Assembly (NCBI GenBank): GCA_007127425.1
Contig: SKZJ01000054.1
Coordinates: 1-7,863, forward strand
Length of the DNA: 7,863 bases
Source of the DNA: Wenzhouxiangella sp.
Lineage (GTDB): Bacteria; Pseudomonadota; Gammaproteobacteria; Xanthomonadales; Wenzhouxiangellaceae
Direction: 5' to 3'
The notes under the pieces were generated by a model, which did not search any database, was not told the DNA's origin, and saw only the letters and a list, made by a program, of their open reading frames with translations. This document shows, in pieces, positions 6,682 to 7,863 of the stretch. A program made the position numbers and the translations under genes. The stretch's first letter is position 1. Every line of letters starts with the position of its first letter.

Positions 6682-6791
6682 CGGCCGAGGAAAAACAGCA
6701 CGCCGAAGCGCTGAACAAGTGGATCGCCCAGTACCCCGAACCCCCCGAAAACTGGGACGACGACCTCGACCCACCGGTTCCTATCGACTGA
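6682..6791 (+). pseudogene. Truncated copy of the ferritin-like gene 3' end (direct repeat, right copy)
   Basis: This segment repeats 1573-1682 with 108 of 110 bases identical. Translated in the matching frame it gives AEEKQHAEALNKWIAQ and the same acidic tail and stop; the only protein change is K148 to N, and the second substitution is silent (GCG to GCC). No sequence for the first 137 residues is present; upstream is the palindromic region. The frame happens to stay open back to a GTG at 6489, but that extension resembles nothing and has no good ribosome site, so this is a gene fragment. It is followed directly by the 3' end of the convergent dadA-like gene. Confidence 0.93.
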
Positions 6792-6804
6792 AGGAGGCGT
6801 CGCG

Positions 6805-7863
6805 TCAGCCGCGCGCGATCCGGTAGGCCGCCGGATCGATGGCCGGTTCTTCATCACACACTTGCGCGGCCACCAGCTCGGCGGAGCCGCAGGCCAGGGT
6901 CCAGCCCATGGGACCGTGGCCTGCGTTGATGTAAACACCCGCCACACGGCTCTCACCAAGTAGCGGCGGGCCGTCCGGGGTAACCGGTCGCAATCCGGCC
7001 CATAGCTTGGCATGCTCGGCGACCAGTTCATCGGCCAGTTCCGGCAACAGGCGGCGGGCACCGGCCAGCAGACTGTCGATACGTCGCGGCATGATCCGGC
7101 AGCGATGACCGGCAAAATCGGCCAGGCCGGCGATCCGCAGGCCGTTTTCGCCCAACCGAAGGGTGACGAACCGACTGGCGGTATCGAGCATGGGCCGGGT
7201 CGGCAGCGCCTCGCTGCGCTCGATGGAAAAGGTGGCCGAGTAACCACGGACCGGGTAGATCGGCAGGCGAATACCGAGCGGCCGCGCCAGCTTCGCAGAC
7301 GCCGGTCCGGCCGCGATCACGCAGGCATCGGCCTCGATCTCACCCTTGTCGGTCACCACGGCCCTGACGCGGCCGCCATCGACGCGGATCGATTGCACGT
7401 TTGTGCCCAACATCAGCGTCGCGCCCTGTGCCGCAGCCAGTTCGGCTGCGGCCTGGCTGAACTGGCGCGCATCACCCGACTCGTGCTCGGGAAAGGCGAT
7501 GGCGCCCGCCAGGTCGCGACGCACCGGTGCCAGCGCCGGTTCCCGGGCGATGACTTCGTCGACACCGATGGGTTCGATCGGGGCGCTCCCCTCGAGCAAT
7601 TCGCGCCGGAACTGGACCGACTCGGCCATCAACTCGCGCGAAAAATACACCTGCATGGATCCGGACAGAACCTGGCGATAGGCCATGTCGTAGCGTTCGC
7701 GCCAGCGTCGCAGGCACTCGTGCGAATACAGGCCGAGACGGATATTGCTGCGGGCATTGTCCAGGAACCGTTCGCGCCGCATGTTGGCCAGGAAACGCAG
7801 CCCCCACAGACCCATGCCCGGCAGGGCCAGCGGCGAGAGCCGGTAGGGCGCGTCGGCGCGGCC
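6805..7863 (-). CDS. dadA: D-amino acid dehydrogenase small subunit family (DadA-like), N-terminus missing
   Basis: The frame is open to the right window edge. The 352 residues seen correspond to most of a protein of about 420, lacking the N-terminal FAD-binding Rossmann motif. Alignment by memory with E. coli DadA is clear across the fragment: WGLRFLANMRRERFLDN...RLGLYSHECL, SGDARQFSQ, the P-V-R-G-Y-S segment, L-R-P-V-T-P-D-G-P-P-L-L-G, and N-A-G-H-G-P-M-G-W-T-L-A-C-G-S-A-E-L near the C-terminus. The family oxidatively deaminates D-amino acids (classically D-alanine) to 2-oxoacids and ammonia, using FAD at the cytoplasmic membrane and passing electrons to quinone. No terminator is seen after its stop; the gene fragment at 6682-6791 converges on it with a 13-base gap. 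Any promoter lies outside the window. Another FAD-dependent amino acid oxidase specificity is possible. Confidence 0.85.
   Translation of the reverse strand, partial: GRADAPYRLSPLALPGMGLWGLRFLANMRRERFLDNARSNIRLGLYSHECLRRWRERYDMAYRQVLSGSMQVYFSRELMAESVQFRRELLEGSAPIEPIGVDEVIAREPALAPVRRDLAGAIAFPEHESGDARQFSQAAAELAAAQGATLMLGTNVQSIRVDGGRVRAVVTDKGEIEADACVIAAGPASAKLARPLGIRLPIYPVRGYSATFSIERSEALPTRPMLDTASRFVTLRLGENGLRIAGLADFAGHRCRIMPRRIDSLLAGARRLLPELADELVAEHAKLWAGLRPVTPDGPPLLGESRVAGVYINAGHGPMGWTLACGSAELVAAQVCDEEPAIDPAAYRIARG

Noticed and set aside
6612..6690. An integron attC site formed by the palindrome and the GTTACGG at its right edge
   Set aside because: The core-site consensus GTTRRRY is not met (GTTACGG), no matching inverse core was found at the left, and the neighbouring genes are not in cassette orientation.
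6489..6791. A 100-codon + strand open frame running from a GTG through the palindromic region into the copied ferritin-like tail
   Set aside because: Only the last 35 residues resemble anything, and those are explained by the duplicated segment; the rest is Arg/Ala-rich chance reading of repeats with no clear ribosome site.
6791..6797. A perfect AAGGAGG Shine-Dalgarno-like sequence on the + strand straight after the gene fragment
   Set aside because: No start codon follows at a usable distance and the next gene is on the other strand, ending at 6805; probably a relic of the original flank or chance.

Overview
The window looks like a piece of chromosome from a high-GC proteobacterium, most likely a gammaproteobacterium. 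This is inferred from gene content (a two-subunit KorAB-type 2-oxoacid:ferredoxin oxidoreductase, a DadA-family dehydrogenase, and a large secreted subtilase ending in an F-R-D-R-F-E tail that I associate with the Xanthomonadales/Wenzhouxiangella side of that class). No rRNA, tRNA or CRISPR array was seen.

Left block (1-1682, + strand): a tight operon. It holds the 3' end of a korA-like alpha subunit, a complete korB-like beta subunit and a small ferritin-like/rubrerythrin-like protein. Each junction is an ATGA stop/start overlap with its own Shine-Dalgarno sequence. The oxidoreductase would oxidatively decarboxylate a 2-oxoacid (probably 2-oxoglutarate) and reduce ferredoxin. The ferritin-like protein may protect its Fe-S clusters or handle iron or peroxide.

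Middle block (1683-6681, genes on the - strand): a membrane-anchored GGDEF diguanylate cyclase (1725-2570) and, upstream of it, an 1180-residue secreted S8 serine protease (2736-6278). A strong intrinsic terminator (2681-2711) separates the two, so they are probably independent transcription units. The 400 bp upstream of the protease is non-coding and rich in inverted repeats (6508-6670).

Right block (6682-7863): a 110-bp near-perfect copy (two substitutions) of the 3' end of the ferritin-like gene, stopping exactly at the stop codon. It is followed directly by the 3' end of a convergent DadA-like D-amino acid dehydrogenase that runs off the window.

The main point of interest is that the middle block is bracketed by direct repeats of a gene's 3' end. 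This is the geometry left when an element integrates into the end of a protein-coding gene and replaces its tail with a copy, and it suggests that the cyclase and protease arrived as an insertion between the ferritin-like gene and dadA. No integrase or transposase is visible, so the mechanism is unproven.
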